A DNA stretch of 51,717 nt from Paenibacillus albiflavus (GTDB lineage Bacteria; Bacillota; Bacilli; Paenibacillales; NBRC-103111), in NCBI RefSeq assembly GCF_004344915.1, contig NZ_SKFG01000015.1, positions 1 to 51,717 on the forward strand. The letters are read 5' to 3'. A program made the translations under genes and the position numbers. The notes beneath the pieces are model-generated. The model was not told where the DNA came from. It saw only the letters and a list, made by a program, of their open reading frames with translations, and did not search any database. Position 1 is the first letter of the stretch; each line of letters starts with the position of its first letter. Positions 37,852-47,477 of the stretch are shown here, in pieces.

Positions 37852-37930
37852 GACAAAAAATGTCCCGTTAGTACATTTTTAGTCCCGCTAGCTACGTTTT
37901 CATTATATCCCATTTTTTTTCATGGTGCAA
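37852..37930 (-). promoter_or_regulatory. Promoter of the cggR-gapA operon with CggR operator
   Basis: On the minus strand: TTGCAC (-35, 37930-37925), 17-bp spacer, TATAAT (-10, 37907-37902), then the operator 37887-37852 reading CGGGAC-N6-TGTA-N4-CGGGAC-N6-TGTC. This matches, with one base different, the direct-repeat CggR operator of Bacillus subtilis as I recall it, in the same place downstream of the start site, where bound CggR blocks elongation. Confidence 0.92.
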
Positions 37931-38032
37931 CCTGCTAACTGCATTAATTTTAGATTGATTTTCATGCCTATCTATCATATAATTACCTTTGCTGTTGCAC
38001 TCGCTTATTTCAGAGTCAACACTTGCTATTAT

Positions 38033-38104
38033 GCGCCCATGGTCCAACGGATATGACGTAGGCCTCCGGAGCCTGAGATCGAGGTTCGATTCCTCGTGGG
38101 CGCG
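38033..38104 (+). tRNA. tRNA-Arg (anticodon CCG)
   Basis: A 72-base cloverleaf: acceptor GCGCCCA pairs with TGGGCGC, the anticodon stem TAGGC/GCCTG holds loop CTCCGGA with anticodon CCG at 38066-38068, and the T arm is CGAGG-TTCGATT-CCTCG. Discriminator G; CCA is not encoded. It reads the Arg codon CGG. A terminator follows at 38125. Confidence 0.96.
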
Positions 38105-38124
38105 TTATAATCTTCAAACTAAAG

Positions 38125-38148
38125 AGAGCTCCCACAGTTGGGAGCTCT
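38125..38148 (+). terminator. Terminator of tRNA-Arg
   Basis: Perfect 10-bp stem AGAGCTCCCA / TGGGAGCTCT with a 4-base loop followed by TTTCTAT. Confidence 0.9.
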
Positions 38149-38175
38149 TTTCTATAGGCTTTTAAATAATCTGCT

Positions 38176-38199
38176 TATAATGTTTGACCTTAATTGACC
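38176..38199 (+). promoter_or_regulatory. clpP promoter -10 box and CtsR operator
   Basis: TATAAT at 38176-38181 is followed directly by TTTGACC-TTA-ATTGACC (38183-38199), which in reverse reads GGTCAAT-TAA-GGTCAAA. This is the CtsR heptad direct repeat (GGTCAAA-NAN-GGTCAAA) with one mismatch, placed over the start site. CtsR represses clpP and other Clp genes and is released by heat or protein damage. The -35 box is weak. Confidence 0.82.
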
Positions 38200-38273
38200 T
38201 TTAGGTTTATTTGGAGTATGATATGGATATATTCAAACAAGTAAAAGATCAACACACAAGGAGGTTGTTACAT

Positions 38274-38858
38274 ATGAGCCTATTAGTTCCTATGGTTGTC
38301 GAACAAGACGCGAGAGGGGAGCGCGCGTATGATATTTACTCCCGTTTACTCAAAGACCGCATCATTTTTCTTGGATCACAAGTAAATGATCAAGTGGCTA
38401 ATGCCATTATCGCTCAGTTGCTATTCCTTGATGCCCAAGATCCAGAGAAAGATATTTCGATCTACATCAATTCACCTGGTGGTTCAATTACTGCTGGAAT
38501 GGCAATATACGACACAATGCAATTCATTAAATCCGATGTATCCACCATCTGTGTTGGTATGGCTGCATCAATGGGTGCATTCCTTCTAACTGCTGGCGCT
38601 CCTGGTAAGCGTTATGCGCTGCCGAATTCTGAAGTGATGATTCATCAGCCATTAGGCGGCGTTGAAGGTCAGGCTTCCGATATTCAAATTCGCGCGAACC
38701 GCATTATTAAAATGCGTGAGAACTTAAACAAAATTCTAGCTGATCGCACAGGCCAACCGCTTGAGCGTATCGATCGCGATACAGACCGCGACTACTTCAT
38801 GTCTGCAGCAGAAGCGAAGGAATACGGCTTAATTGATAAAGTAATCGAAAAGCTGTAA
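38274..38858 (+). CDS. clpP: ATP-dependent Clp protease proteolytic subunit
   Basis: 194 aa from ATG 38274 with AAGGAGG 9 bases upstream; the longer frame from 38211 lacks a ribosome site. The catalytic triad is visible as Ser99 (GMAASMGAF), His124 (MIHQPLGG) and Asp173 (DRDYF). It forms the double-heptamer chamber that works with ClpX, ClpC or ClpE; in this neighbourhood it also degrades SsrA-tagged proteins made by tmRNA. It is controlled by the CtsR box upstream. Confidence 0.98.
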   Translation: MSLLVPMVVEQDARGERAYDIYSRLLKDRIIFLGSQVNDQVANAIIAQLLFLDAQDPEKDISIYINSPGGSITAGMAIYDTMQFIKSDVSTICVGMAASMGAFLLTAGAPGKRYALPNSEVMIHQPLGGVEGQASDIQIRANRIIKMRENLNKILADRTGQPLERIDRDTDRDYFMSAAEAKEYGLIDKVIEKL

Positions 38859-38880
38859 TTCAATTTCGGGACATATAGAT

Positions 38881-38929
38881 AAAACAACGTGTCATCCTAT
38901 TGGAACTCAATAAGATGACACGTTGTTTT
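38881..38929. terminator. Bidirectional terminator between clpP and the HPr gene
   Basis: Perfect 16-bp arms (38881-38896 and 38914-38929) with A-runs and T-runs at the ends, so it stops both the rightward clpP transcript and the leftward whiA-HPr transcript. Confidence 0.9.
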
Positions 38930-38977
38930 AGTTAGTGACAAGTTAAGACAATGAATGCGTTAACAATCAGATCCGCA

Positions 38978-39247
38978 TTATTGATTGTCTAATTCCTCTT
39001 TACTCACCAGGGAAATCAAAGCATCTACGGCTTGATCTGAATCTGAACCCTCTGCTGAGATATAAACCTCAGTGCCTGTTGAAATAGCTAAACTCATAAT
39101 CCCCATAATGCTCTTCGCATTGACCTTCTTTTCATCCTTCTCAACGAAAATTTCAGATGAAAATTTATTAGCTTCTTGTACGAATAGAGCTGCCGGTCTT
39201 GCATGTAAACCGGTTTTCAGTTTCACTATCACTGGGCGTCTTGACAT
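38978..39247 (-). CDS. HPr-family phosphocarrier in the crh position
   Basis: 89 aa from ATG 39247 (AAGGGGG upstream). It has both the PTS phosphorylation site His15 (KTGLHARPAA) and the regulatory Ser46 (AKSIMGIMSL). In Bacillus subtilis the gene at this place after whiA is crh, whose product lacks His15 and acts only in catabolite repression through Ser46. Here both sites are present, so the protein may serve PTS transport and CcpA co-repression alike, or be the sole HPr. It is the last gene of the leftward rapZ-yvcK-whiA series. Confidence 0.93.
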   Translation of the reverse strand: MSRRPVIVKLKTGLHARPAALFVQEANKFSSEIFVEKDEKKVNAKSIMGIMSLAISTGTEVYISAEGSDSDQAVDALISLVSKEELDNQ

Positions 39248-39367
39248 CGAACCAATTCCCCCTTTTATCTGTAAAAATCTTTGCTTATTACGGCACACAA
39301 AAACGCATAATTATTAATATTATACCACTCTAGTGCAAAATAAACTAGGAATTATTATGAAGATCCG

Positions 39368-40300
39368 TTACTGAGTGCTTCGGATTTTTTCAGCAAGCTC
39401 ATCAATTTTACGTAAACGATGATTCACACCGGACTTGCTCACTCCGCCTTTTAGCAAATCGCCTACCTCTTTAAGGTTTATATCAGGATGCTTAAGTCGC
39501 ATCTCAGCTACCTCTCTAAGCTTATCAGGCAAATTCTCAAGACCGATTTCTTTTTGCAGCAATCGAATATTATCAATTTGCCGCACAGCCGCCCCAATGG
39601 TTTTATTCAGATTAGCTGTTTCACAATTAACGATTCGATTCACGGAATTGCGCATATCCTTCATGATTCGCACATCTTCAAATCTAAGCAAAGCTTGATG
39701 AGCGCCAATGATGGATAAGAATTCAATGATTTTCTCGCCTTCTTTGATATATAACACAAATCCTTTTTTGCGCTCAATGAATCTCGCATTTAGATCAAAA
39801 CGATTTGCAAGCTTAGCAAGAGCCTGACAATGCTCTTCGTAAATGGAGGCGATTTCCAAGTGGTAGGACGAGCCTTCTGGATTGTTCACCGATCCACCTG
39901 CCAAGAATGCACCACGTAAATAAGCTCGTTTGCAGCAAGCAGATGGGATAATTCGCTTATCTATTCCATCTGTGAACAAGAATCCCTCTGAAACGATGCA
40001 CAAATCCTTAAGCAGCTCTTGAACACCTACCGGAACGCGAACGATGTAGACATTATTCTTTTTCAACCGCATTTTTTTACGTACAAGCAATTCAGTATGG
40101 ATGCCGTATGTTTTTTTGAGGAGAGAATAAATTCGTCTAGCAATTGCAGCGTTCTCTGTCAGAATGTCGAGAATCACACGTCCGTTGCTGAATTGAACTG
40201 AGCCATTCATCCGAATTAGCGCAGACAACTCAGCCTTCTCGCAGCAAGCTTCCGATTCAATTAAGGTTAATTCTTTTTTGGTTTGCGCTGCAAAAGACAC
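39368..40300 (-). CDS. whiA: DNA-binding protein WhiA
   Basis: 310 aa from GTG 40300 (AGGTG just upstream). The N-terminal half is a degenerate LAGLIDADG homing-endonuclease fold ([23 protein letters not shown]); the C-terminal helix-turn-helix reads [39 protein letters not shown]. WhiA is conserved in Gram-positives, affects chromosome segregation and cell division in Bacillus and controls sporulation in actinomycetes. The start lies 4 bp after the yvcK stop, so the genes are coupled. Confidence 0.97.
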   Translation of the reverse strand: MSFAAQTKKELTLIESEACCEKAELSALIRMNGSVQFSNGRVILDILTENAAIARRIYSLLKKTYGIHTELLVRKKMRLKKNNVYIVRVPVGVQELLKDLCIVSEGFLFTDGIDKRIIPSACCKRAYLRGAFLAGGSVNNPEGSSYHLEIASIYEEHCQALAKLANRFDLNARFIERKKGFVLYIKEGEKIIEFLSIIGAHQALLRFEDVRIMKDMRNSVNRIVNCETANLNKTIGAAVRQIDNIRLLQKEIGLENLPDKLREVAEMRLKHPDINLKEVGDLLKGGVSKSGVNHRLRKIDELAEKIRSTQ

Positions 40301-40304
40301 TTCA

Positions 40305-41291
40305 TCACCTCTTTCTGGACATCCAATTATCTACGATCTGGTAAATATGATCACTGAGCTTCTCAGCATCGTGACGTAAATAAGTTCGGAACAAAACTAG
40401 CGTATCCGCAATTACCTGATAGCCTCGTCTTGTCACTTCTTCTAAATCAAGATGAACGGCTTTGGAGCCTTTTTCCGCATATTTGCTTTGGACCTGTGGA
40501 GGAATCTCTCCATCATTGACGATAACATAATCGAACAATTGATGTCCCACATGCTTATGAATCGCTTCAAGGTGATCACTAACAGAGTAATCATCGGTCT
40601 CACCTGGCTGTGTCATTACATTACAAATGAACATTTTGACCGCATTCGATTTAACCAGTTCCTCAGCTATTCCTTTTACTAGCAAATTGGGAAGTATACT
40701 TGTATATAAAGATCCAGGTCCGCATAGAATCGCATCAGCTTCACGAATAGCTTGTATTGCTTCAGGAAGAGGCTTTACATTAGCAGGTTCAATGAAAAGT
40801 CGATCGATTCGTCTACCTGATTGAGGGATTTTGGATTCTCCTTCTACAATTGACCCATCTTCCATTTCTGCTTTAAGCGTAATAAGTTGACTAGATACAG
40901 GAAGAACATTGCCGCGAACAGCAAATACCCGGCTCATCTCTCTGATGCCCGTCACAAAGTCTCCCGTAATATCCTTCATCGCAGCTAGAATTAAATTACC
41001 TAGTGAATGTCCCGCAAGGCCTGTTCCTTCAGGAAAACGATATTGCAGCATAAGTGCAAGCAGCGGCTCAACATCCGCCATAGAAGTTAGCACGTTGCGA
41101 ATATCACCTGGTGGCAGCATACCAAGCTCTGCGCGTAGAATCCCAGAGCTGCCTCCATCATCTCCAACAGTCACAATTGCTGTAATATCGAGCGGTTTAT
41201 TCTTCAGGCCGCGGAGCATTACCGATAGCCCAGTTCCTCCACCGATAACGACTATTTTTGGATTGTTTGGTAGCTTGAGATCCGTTGACAA
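40305..41291 (-). CDS. yvcK: Gluconeogenesis factor YvcK (CofD-like)
   Basis: 328 aa from TTG 41291 with GGGGTGA upstream. The CofD-like fold is marked by [17 protein letters not shown] and [10 protein letters not shown] near the start and by [18 protein letters not shown] in the middle. YvcK binds UDP-GlcNAc and is needed for cell-wall synthesis and growth on gluconeogenic carbon sources in Bacillus. It is encoded between rapZ and whiA as in most Firmicutes. Confidence 0.97.
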   Translation of the reverse strand: MSTDLKLPNNPKIVVIGGGTGLSVMLRGLKNKPLDITAIVTVGDDGGSSGILRAELGMLPPGDIRNVLTSMADVEPLLALMLQYRFPEGTGLAGHSLGNLILAAMKDITGDFVTGIREMSRVFAVRGNVLPVSSQLITLKAEMEDGSIVEGESKIPQSGRRIDRLFIEPANVKPLPEAIQAIREADAILCGPGSLYTSILPNLLVKGIAEELVKSNAVKMFICNVMTQPGETDDYSVSDHLEAIHKHVGHQLFDYVIVNDGEIPPQVQSKYAEKGSKAVHLDLEEVTRRGYQVIADTLVLFRTYLRHDAEKLSDHIYQIVDNWMSRKR

Positions 41292-41321
41292 AATTTCACC
41301 CCTATAACCCTATTAGCTTGA

Positions 41322-42209
41322 CTAATTACGATCTCGTTCCGCATCCCGGTGGCTGACTCTGACAGATTCTGTTTCAGAACTCCCCATCATTTTACCGAGG
41401 TATTCTGCAATCGCAACCGAACGATGTTTACCGCCCGTACATCCAATTCCGATGACAACTTGACTCTTGCCTTCTTTTTGATACTGTGGCATAAGGAATT
41501 GAAGCATATCAAGCAACTTAGTTAAAAATTCTTGTGTTTCCTGCCATTTCATTACATAATCATAGACCTCTTGGTCTTGACCCGTTTTGGGTCTAAGTGT
41601 ATCTACATAATGTGGGTTAGGCAGAAACCGCACGTCAAAGATAAGATCAGCATCAATTGGAACGCCGTACTTAAATCCGAATGAAATCACATTTATAGAT
41701 ATGCAATTAGACTGAAGATTGGTGAATCTAGAAGAAATCTGCTCTTTAAGCTGCACTGGCTTAAGAGAAGTTGTATCTATAATTTGCGTAGCAAAGCCTT
41801 TGAGCTCCTCCAGCAGCTTCCGTTCGGAATGAATCCCGTCTAACGGTAGACCTCCATTCGCAAGCGGATGACGTCTGCGCGTTTCTTTGTAACGCTGAAC
41901 AAGAGATGCATCTGTAGCATCAAGGAACAAAATCTCGTAAGTAATCGAAGGATGATCCTTCAAGGTACGAAGCGATTCATTTAGAGAGGTGAAGAACTCT
42001 CTTCCCCTTAGATCGATCACAAGTGCGACTTTTCCAATTTTGCCTTGAGACTGTTCAATCAGCTCAGCAAACTTAGGAATTAGAATTGGAGGTAGATTAT
42101 CAACACAGAAGAAACCAAGATCTTCAAAAGATTGAACGGCAATCGTCTTACCAGCACCAGACATGCCTGTGATAATAACGAGCTTAGCAGCCCCGCTCGT
42201 ACTGTCCAT
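41322..42209 (-). CDS. rapZ: RNase adapter protein RapZ (YvcJ)
   Basis: 295 aa. Walker A GMSGAGKT at about 15-22, Walker B-like [10 protein letters not shown], and the C-terminal signature [21 protein letters not shown] with [16 protein letters not shown]. In Gram-negatives RapZ senses GlcN6P and guides RNase E; the Bacillus homologue YvcJ binds and hydrolyses nucleotides and affects competence. It heads the rapZ-yvcK-whiA run, 18 bp after glk. Confidence 0.97.
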   Translation of the reverse strand: MDSTSGAAKLVIITGMSGAGKTIAVQSFEDLGFFCVDNLPPILIPKFAELIEQSQGKIGKVALVIDLRGREFFTSLNESLRTLKDHPSITYEILFLDATDASLVQRYKETRRRHPLANGGLPLDGIHSERKLLEELKGFATQIIDTTSLKPVQLKEQISSRFTNLQSNCISINVISFGFKYGVPIDADLIFDVRFLPNPHYVDTLRPKTGQDQEVYDYVMKWQETQEFLTKLLDMLQFLMPQYQKEGKSQVVIGIGCTGGKHRSVAIAEYLGKMMGSSETESVRVSHRDAERDRN

Positions 42210-42227
42210 GCTTTCCCTCTCCCTTAA

Positions 42228-43175
42228 TTACTTCAAATTCAGTCCCGCAGCTCCCACAATACCAGCATCGTTCCCTAGTGTAGCCGCAACGATATCAACG
42301 CCATCTTTAATTGGCTCAGGTGTATATTTATTAAATGCAGCACGAATTGGCTCAAACAAAATTTCACCAGCGCGAGACACGCCACCGCCAATAATAAAGC
42401 GTTGCGGATTTGTGATCACGGCTAGCGTTGCCATCGATCTGCCAATATAATAAGCTGCTCGATTGACAATCCGTAGGGCAACCTCATCCTTGCCTCTTGC
42501 CGCCTCGAATACATCTTTCGCTTCAATTTTATCCAGCAGGCTTAACGAAGTGAATTCGCCACGTTCTACTGCATTCGTTGCCATACGAACTATACCAGTA
42601 GCAGAGGATACCGTTTCTAGACAACCCACGCGACCGCAATTACATTGAATAGCTTCTACATCTGGCACCACACATAAGTGGCCAATTTCGCCAGCCATAC
42701 CTTTGAATCCGTGCAGCAGTTTACCGTTCTCAACAATACCACCGCCAACACCTGTACCAAGTGTATAGCAGACAACATCAGACAAGCCTTTGCCTGCACC
42801 GCTCCATACTTCACCAAGCGCTGCTACGTTGGCATCATTATCGATCTTAACAGGTTTCCCGAGCATCTCTTCTAAACGCTGTTTGATTGGAACATTATGC
42901 AAATTAAGATTAACCGATGCAACGATAATACCTTCAGCAATGTTAAGGAAGCCAGCTATACCAGCTCCAACTCCAACCACTTGATCCCATGCATAGGATG
43001 TCTCTGACACCGCTGCACGCGCATATTCGGCAATTTTGCCAATAACATGATCTTGACCAAATTCTACACCTGTTGGACCTTCATACTTGTGAAGCAAATT
43101 ACCCTCGCTGTCGCATACGCCTACCTTAATTGTCGTCCCGCCTAGATCGACACCAACATAGATCTGATCTGTCAT
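42228..43175 (-). CDS. glcK: ROK-family glucokinase
   Basis: 315 aa. ATP-binding GVDLGGTTIKVGV, substrate-binding NDANVAALGE, TLGTGVGGGIV, and the ROK zinc motif with His in GEIGHLCV and CNCGRVGCLE. It phosphorylates glucose to glucose-6-phosphate. It lies 18 bp upstream of rapZ and appears to be co-transcribed with it. Confidence 0.94.
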   Translation of the reverse strand: MTDQIYVGVDLGGTTIKVGVCDSEGNLLHKYEGPTGVEFGQDHVIGKIAEYARAAVSETSYAWDQVVGVGAGIAGFLNIAEGIIVASVNLNLHNVPIKQRLEEMLGKPVKIDNDANVAALGEVWSGAGKGLSDVVCYTLGTGVGGGIVENGKLLHGFKGMAGEIGHLCVVPDVEAIQCNCGRVGCLETVSSATGIVRMATNAVERGEFTSLSLLDKIEAKDVFEAARGKDEVALRIVNRAAYYIGRSMATLAVITNPQRFIIGGGVSRAGEILFEPIRAAFNKYTPEPIKDGVDIVAATLGNDAGIVGAAGLNLK

Positions 43176-43325
43176 CTCTATTCATCCTCTCAAAATGCTT
43201 CCCCTCAGGAAAGCAGTCTTCGTTAACACAAGCTTTAATTAGAACTATACGCGAACCCTCCTGAGCAGGTCAAGGAAACGGGTTAGTTCCTGATAATTAC
43301 ATACCTGATCTACTCTATAACCAAG

Positions 43326-43413
43326 AGGAAACGGCTATTCGTCCTTTGGGGACGGAGCGTTTCCTAAGGTTATTCAGAGGAAGTATAGTGAAAACTTATA
43401 CTTTCTGAATAAC
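43326..43413. repeat. Two adjacent hairpins in the trxB-glk gap
   Basis: The 300-bp gap 43176-43475 has no gene. It holds a stem AGGAAACG / CGTTTCCT (43326-43333, 43358-43365) with an inner CGTCC/GGACG pair. Directly after it a longer interrupted hairpin has arms GTTATTCAG plus AAGTATA against TATACTT plus CTGAATAAC (43369-43413). One of them is probably the terminator of trxB reading leftward, although T-runs are poor. Confidence 0.5.
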
Positions 43414-43475
43414 TGAAGAAAACGCGGATGCAAGTTGCTTCAGCCACGTCTCTTAGCGCTTGGAACATTCGATTG

Positions 43476-44423
43476 TTAAAGTGATTGACTCCAGTCTGCC
43501 ACGATACTTCCTTCCAGAAACTTCTCACAATCAAGAGCTGCCATACAGCCACTGCCTGCAGCCGTTATTGCTTGCCGATATTTCGGATCCTGGACATCCC
43601 CACAAGCGAATACACCAGCAACATTCGTCTCGGTCGTACCTGGTTTAACAACGATGTAGCCAACTTCATTCGTTGTAATCTGTCCGCCAAGAAAATCAGT
43701 ATTCGGTTTGTGCCCTATTGCAACGAAAATACCGTCTGTCTCAAACAACTCTTCTTCGCCTGTATCATTATTGCGTACTTTAAGACACGTAACCTTCATG
43801 CCATCTGATTGTACTTCAAGAGGTGTATAATTGAGACTCCAAGTGATCTTCTCATTCTCACGAGCACGTTCCTGCATAATTTTAGATGCACGAAGTTCCG
43901 TACGGCGATTAACAAGTCGAACCTCTGTAGCAAATTTAGTTAAGAAATTGGCTTCCTCCATCGCTGAATCACCACCGCCAATAACGACCAATCTTTTTCC
44001 TCTAAAGAAAAAGCCATCGCATGTTGCGCAAGTGCTTACACCTTGACCAATATTCTCCTTTTCCCCAACTATACCTAGATATTTGGCTGAAGCTCCTGTC
44101 GAGATAATGAGCGCTTCAGTCTCAAGCTCCCCGACTCCTTCAACCTCTACTTGAAATGGACGCTTGCTAAGATCAACTCGCGTCACGAATCCAGGCTTAA
44201 ACTCCGCACCGAATCGTTCCGCTTGCTTGCGCATATTGGCCATTAATTCTGGACCTGTAATTCCATCAGGAAAGCCCGGGAAGTTCTCAACCTCTGTCGT
44301 AGTGGTTAGCTGCCCACCTGGCTCAGGTCCTTCAATTACAAGAGGCATCATATTCGCACGAGCTAAGTAAATCGCTGCTGTATATCCAGCAGGACCAGTT
44401 CCAACAACAATCACCTTATGCAT
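43476..44423 (-). CDS. trxB: Thioredoxin reductase
   Basis: 315 aa from ATG 44423, which puts the FAD motif at the usual place (MHKVIVVGTGPAGYTAAIYLARA); four extra residues are possible from 44435. The redox motif STCATCDGFFF holds the CxxC pair, the NADPH motif is [13 protein letters not shown], and the end GVFACGDV is typical. It reduces thioredoxin with NADPH. Confidence 0.96.
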   Translation of the reverse strand: MHKVIVVGTGPAGYTAAIYLARANMMPLVIEGPEPGGQLTTTTEVENFPGFPDGITGPELMANMRKQAERFGAEFKPGFVTRVDLSKRPFQVEVEGVGELETEALIISTGASAKYLGIVGEKENIGQGVSTCATCDGFFFRGKRLVVIGGGDSAMEEANFLTKFATEVRLVNRRTELRASKIMQERARENEKITWSLNYTPLEVQSDGMKVTCLKVRNNDTGEEELFETDGIFVAIGHKPNTDFLGGQITTNEVGYIVVKPGTTETNVAGVFACGDVQDPKYRQAITAAGSGCMAALDCEKFLEGSIVADWSQSL

Positions 44424-44505
44424 ACACTCAAACATCCTTCCATCGTAAGAATCTATGAGGTAATTAGCTTATACGTCGATTCATTGGCTGAAGATCATAT
44501 CGCAA

Positions 44506-46245
44506 TTACTGCTTGATCTTCAATAGCTGTGAAAGGATTGCATCCATTTTGTCTTTCAAGCCGCATACCTCATCAATTAGTTTGACATTCTTCCTAATTG
44601 TTGATACGGAAGCTTGATAACGAGCGGCTACTTCATGGTAGGAAATAGCACGATGATACATTTTGGCTGTTAAATATTCAAGTGCAGCAGCCCATCCCTC
44701 GACTTTGGTAATTCTAGGAACATTGGGATAAACACGCGTTAGAAATTCAATCCACATCGTTTCTAAGTCATGCTGCTCAATTAAATCATATCGACCGTGC
44801 ATATTGCGATGGGCAAGCTCAATCACTGCCTGCCACTTGGCTTCCCAAGTTGGCAAATTCAGACCGAATGCTGCATCCTTGACCATTCTAGATTCGCCAC
44901 CAAGATGAGCCATTAGCGGCTCTTTGATTCCCATATCACGAAGTACGAATATGGCTGCACGCTTCAAATAGTCGTCTTCATTCGCATCCGCGATGAAATC
45001 GGTAAGGGCTTCTCGCACTTCATTATCCCCTATTAAACCGAACGCTTGAATCACTTGGAGCTTTGTCGCATAATCACCATGTCTAAGCGCCCAGAAAAAA
45101 GACGACCGTACGAGTGGATCTTCTTTCAGCCCCTCTGGTATTCCATGTTCGGATTTCGTAAGGGCACGAAATTGCTCCTCGAACGGCAAATGATAATGAT
45201 AATGCAATTTAATAGCTTCTTGACTTTCGTCCTTCGTATCCAGATAGCGAAGGTAGTAGGCTGCAACTTCAGAACCTGGATCCAGCTTCTGTACCTGCTT
45301 CCACATCCGTCTAGCTTCCTCATAGCGTCCAATGCTGCAAGCAGCTACGGCTGTATAGTGGAACAAACTAGGGTCGGATTCACCTTCACCAAGTTTAAGC
45401 AGACGCTTAAACAATTGATAGGCTCCATCATGCTCGCCTAGAATTCCCATCGTCGTAGCCATTTTGAACATATGATCAAGCTGCATAGGATAGGTTTTGC
45501 GAAGTGTGCGAATCAGTTCTTGCACTTCAGCTTCAAGGCCTAGATGCTGATAGAAAATAGCCAAGTTGCATAACGCATGCAAATTGCCAGGCTCTAGCTC
45601 CAGTACTTCCTTGATCGTTGCAACCGATTTATCAAATAAACCTGTATAGTAATAGGCTAAAGCCAGATTATTACGGGCTGCCATGAAGTCTGGCTGCTTC
45701 TCTACGATTGCTTCAAGCATTCTTGTCGCTTCCGTAAATCGACCTTCCTCCAATAGACCACGCGCGCCGTCGTGCTCAAACAATCCCTCTCTGGCTTTAA
45801 TCTGTTTAATTCGTGTTGGACGTTGAAGCTCATAAGACAAATAATCCATCAATTCATCGGATTCTTCTAGAAAACTCCCTTTGGGGTCATTCTCCAAGTA
45901 GTATCCGAGAGCTTCTTCCGCTAATTCAAAACGTTCCATATTGGCATAATTGTTAGCCATATAGTAATGGCATTCAATCATGGAAGGGTCTATGGTATCT
46001 ATTACTTCCTGGAGCACCTGATTGGACTCTTCGAATTGGCCCATTTCAGATAATACACCAGCTAGATTACAATAATTCATTGGGTTATCTTTCTCGAATT
46101 CGATAGCCCGACGAAAATATTTTAATGCCTTATCGTAGTGGTATCGATCGAGCGATTGGACAGCTCTTTCGAAAAAGAACGAAGCATCCAAACGAATGGG
46201 TATGACTTTCATATGTGTGTTCGCGGAAACTCGCTTTTTGTCCAT
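44506..46245 (-). CDS. Tetratricopeptide-repeat protein with C-terminal helix-turn-helix-like region
   Basis: 579 aa from ATG 46245 with AGGAGGTG upstream. The first ~330 residues are TPR units (for example ALKYFRRAIEFEKDNPMNYCNLAGVL, AATRNNLALAYYYTGLFDKSV-like). The middle part contains HEAT-like helices (VREALTDFIADANEDDYLKRAAIFVLRDMG), and the end, YHEVAARYQASVSTIRKNVKLID, resembles a helix-turn-helix. Proteins of this layout sit beside trxB in many Bacillales. They are thought to be scaffolds; no function is known to me. Confidence 0.85.
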   Translation of the reverse strand: MDKKRVSANTHMKVIPIRLDASFFFERAVQSLDRYHYDKALKYFRRAIEFEKDNPMNYCNLAGVLSEMGQFEESNQVLQEVIDTIDPSMIECHYYMANNYANMERFELAEEALGYYLENDPKGSFLEESDELMDYLSYELQRPTRIKQIKAREGLFEHDGARGLLEEGRFTEATRMLEAIVEKQPDFMAARNNLALAYYYTGLFDKSVATIKEVLELEPGNLHALCNLAIFYQHLGLEAEVQELIRTLRKTYPMQLDHMFKMATTMGILGEHDGAYQLFKRLLKLGEGESDPSLFHYTAVAACSIGRYEEARRMWKQVQKLDPGSEVAAYYLRYLDTKDESQEAIKLHYHYHLPFEEQFRALTKSEHGIPEGLKEDPLVRSSFFWALRHGDYATKLQVIQAFGLIGDNEVREALTDFIADANEDDYLKRAAIFVLRDMGIKEPLMAHLGGESRMVKDAAFGLNLPTWEAKWQAVIELAHRNMHGRYDLIEQHDLETMWIEFLTRVYPNVPRITKVEGWAAALEYLTAKMYHRAISYHEVAARYQASVSTIRKNVKLIDEVCGLKDKMDAILSQLLKIKQ

Positions 46246-46408
46246 AATAAGGCACCTCCTAGGCAAGTAGATACGATTACACCGTCTTGTGAAAAGACGG
46301 CTGTCGTTTCTGCGAGAAATAGAAGCTAAGTATTGGATATACTTGCTAATATTTCAAATCTAAGTTTTGCTAAGTATAGCATAGACCACTTCACATACCA
46401 AATCAGGA

Positions 46409-47362
46409 CTATACGCCACCGTGTTTAAATAAGGATGAAATAGAACCACCTGCTGAAACAATGTTGATCGCGCTGCTTAATAATGGAGCAACAGATAGAA
46501 CCTTAAAGCGTTCTGGATGGTCACTTGGAATCGCGATAGAATCCGTAATAACAACTTCTTGAATATTTGGATGATCAAGACGCTCTAGTGCTGGACCAGA
46601 GAATACAGGATGTGTCGCGCATATGAATGCATCATGTGCACCACGCTCCTTAAGTCCTTCAACCACATTAACAATCGTAGAACCAGTGTCAATCATATCT
46701 TCAATGATAATAGGAGTACGATCCTTAACATCCCCAATGACATGTGTAATTACGGATTGATTATGCTCTGGACGTTTTTTGATCATGATAGCAAATGGCG
46801 CATTCAGGATGTTAGCCATCTTCTCGGCAGTTGTTGCACGGCCTGCATCAGGAGATACGATGATCGGATTCTTAACATTCTTTTTCATCATATAATCACT
46901 GATTACATCAAGTGCTGTCAGGTGATCAACAGGAATGTTGAAGAAACCTTGAATAGCTGGTGCATGAAGATCAATTGTAATTAGACGATGTGCACCTGCT
47001 GCTCTGAACAAATCTGCAACCAGTTTAGCCGAGATCGGCTCACGAGGCGCTGCTTTTCTTTCCTGACGGGAATAACCGTAATAAGGAATCACAAGGGTAA
47101 TCGTTCTTGCCGATGCCCTTTTTGCTGCATCCATCATAATTAACAGTTCCATCATATGATCATTGATCGGATGAGAGAACGTTTGAACTAAGTATACGTC
47201 GCAATTACGAACGCTTTCCTGGTAGCAGCAATAGCTTTCACCACTTTTGAATTTTGATAGCTTAATTTTGCCAAGCGGTAAGCCTAATTCATCACAAATA
47301 TCTTGTGCGAGCTGAGGATTGGATGAACCTGAAAAAATTTTAACTTGTTCTGGTGAGAGCAT
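46409..47362 (-). CDS. prs: Ribose-phosphate pyrophosphokinase
   Basis: 317 aa; GGAGG precedes the ATG. It makes PRPP from ribose-5-phosphate and ATP. Motifs: SYCCYQESVRNCDVYLVQTFS, the flexible loop YYGYSRQERKAAPREPISAK, the metal-binding TIDLHAPAIQGFF, and the PRPP loop IIEDMIDTGSTIV. The N-terminal part differs from the housekeeping Prs next to glmU as I recall it (SDGEIQV region replaced by SGESYCC), so this may be a second Prs. Its place after hisJ suggests supply of PRPP for histidine synthesis. Confidence 0.93.
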   Translation of the reverse strand: MLSPEQVKIFSGSSNPQLAQDICDELGLPLGKIKLSKFKSGESYCCYQESVRNCDVYLVQTFSHPINDHMMELLIMMDAAKRASARTITLVIPYYGYSRQERKAAPREPISAKLVADLFRAAGAHRLITIDLHAPAIQGFFNIPVDHLTALDVISDYMMKKNVKNPIIVSPDAGRATTAEKMANILNAPFAIMIKKRPEHNQSVITHVIGDVKDRTPIIIEDMIDTGSTIVNVVEGLKERGAHDAFICATHPVFSGPALERLDHPNIQEVVITDSIAIPSDHPERFKVLSVAPLLSSAINIVSAGGSISSLFKHGGV

Positions 47363-47390
47363 GGATAACCTCCGAGGGATAGATTCCGCA

Positions 47391-47421
47391 CGAATAACCT
47401 CCCTTATCGGGAAGTTATTCG
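47391..47421. repeat. Hairpin between hisJ and prs
   Basis: Arms CGAATAAC / GTTATTCG with inner CCC/GGG pairs lie 29 bp upstream of the prs start, without a T-run. It could be a weak terminator of the his genes or a 5' leader structure of prs. Confidence 0.5.
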
Positions 47422-47477
47422 TTCAGGCTGTCGATTATTGTTACCTATTTTTCCATTATACATGAAATCCGTCGAAA

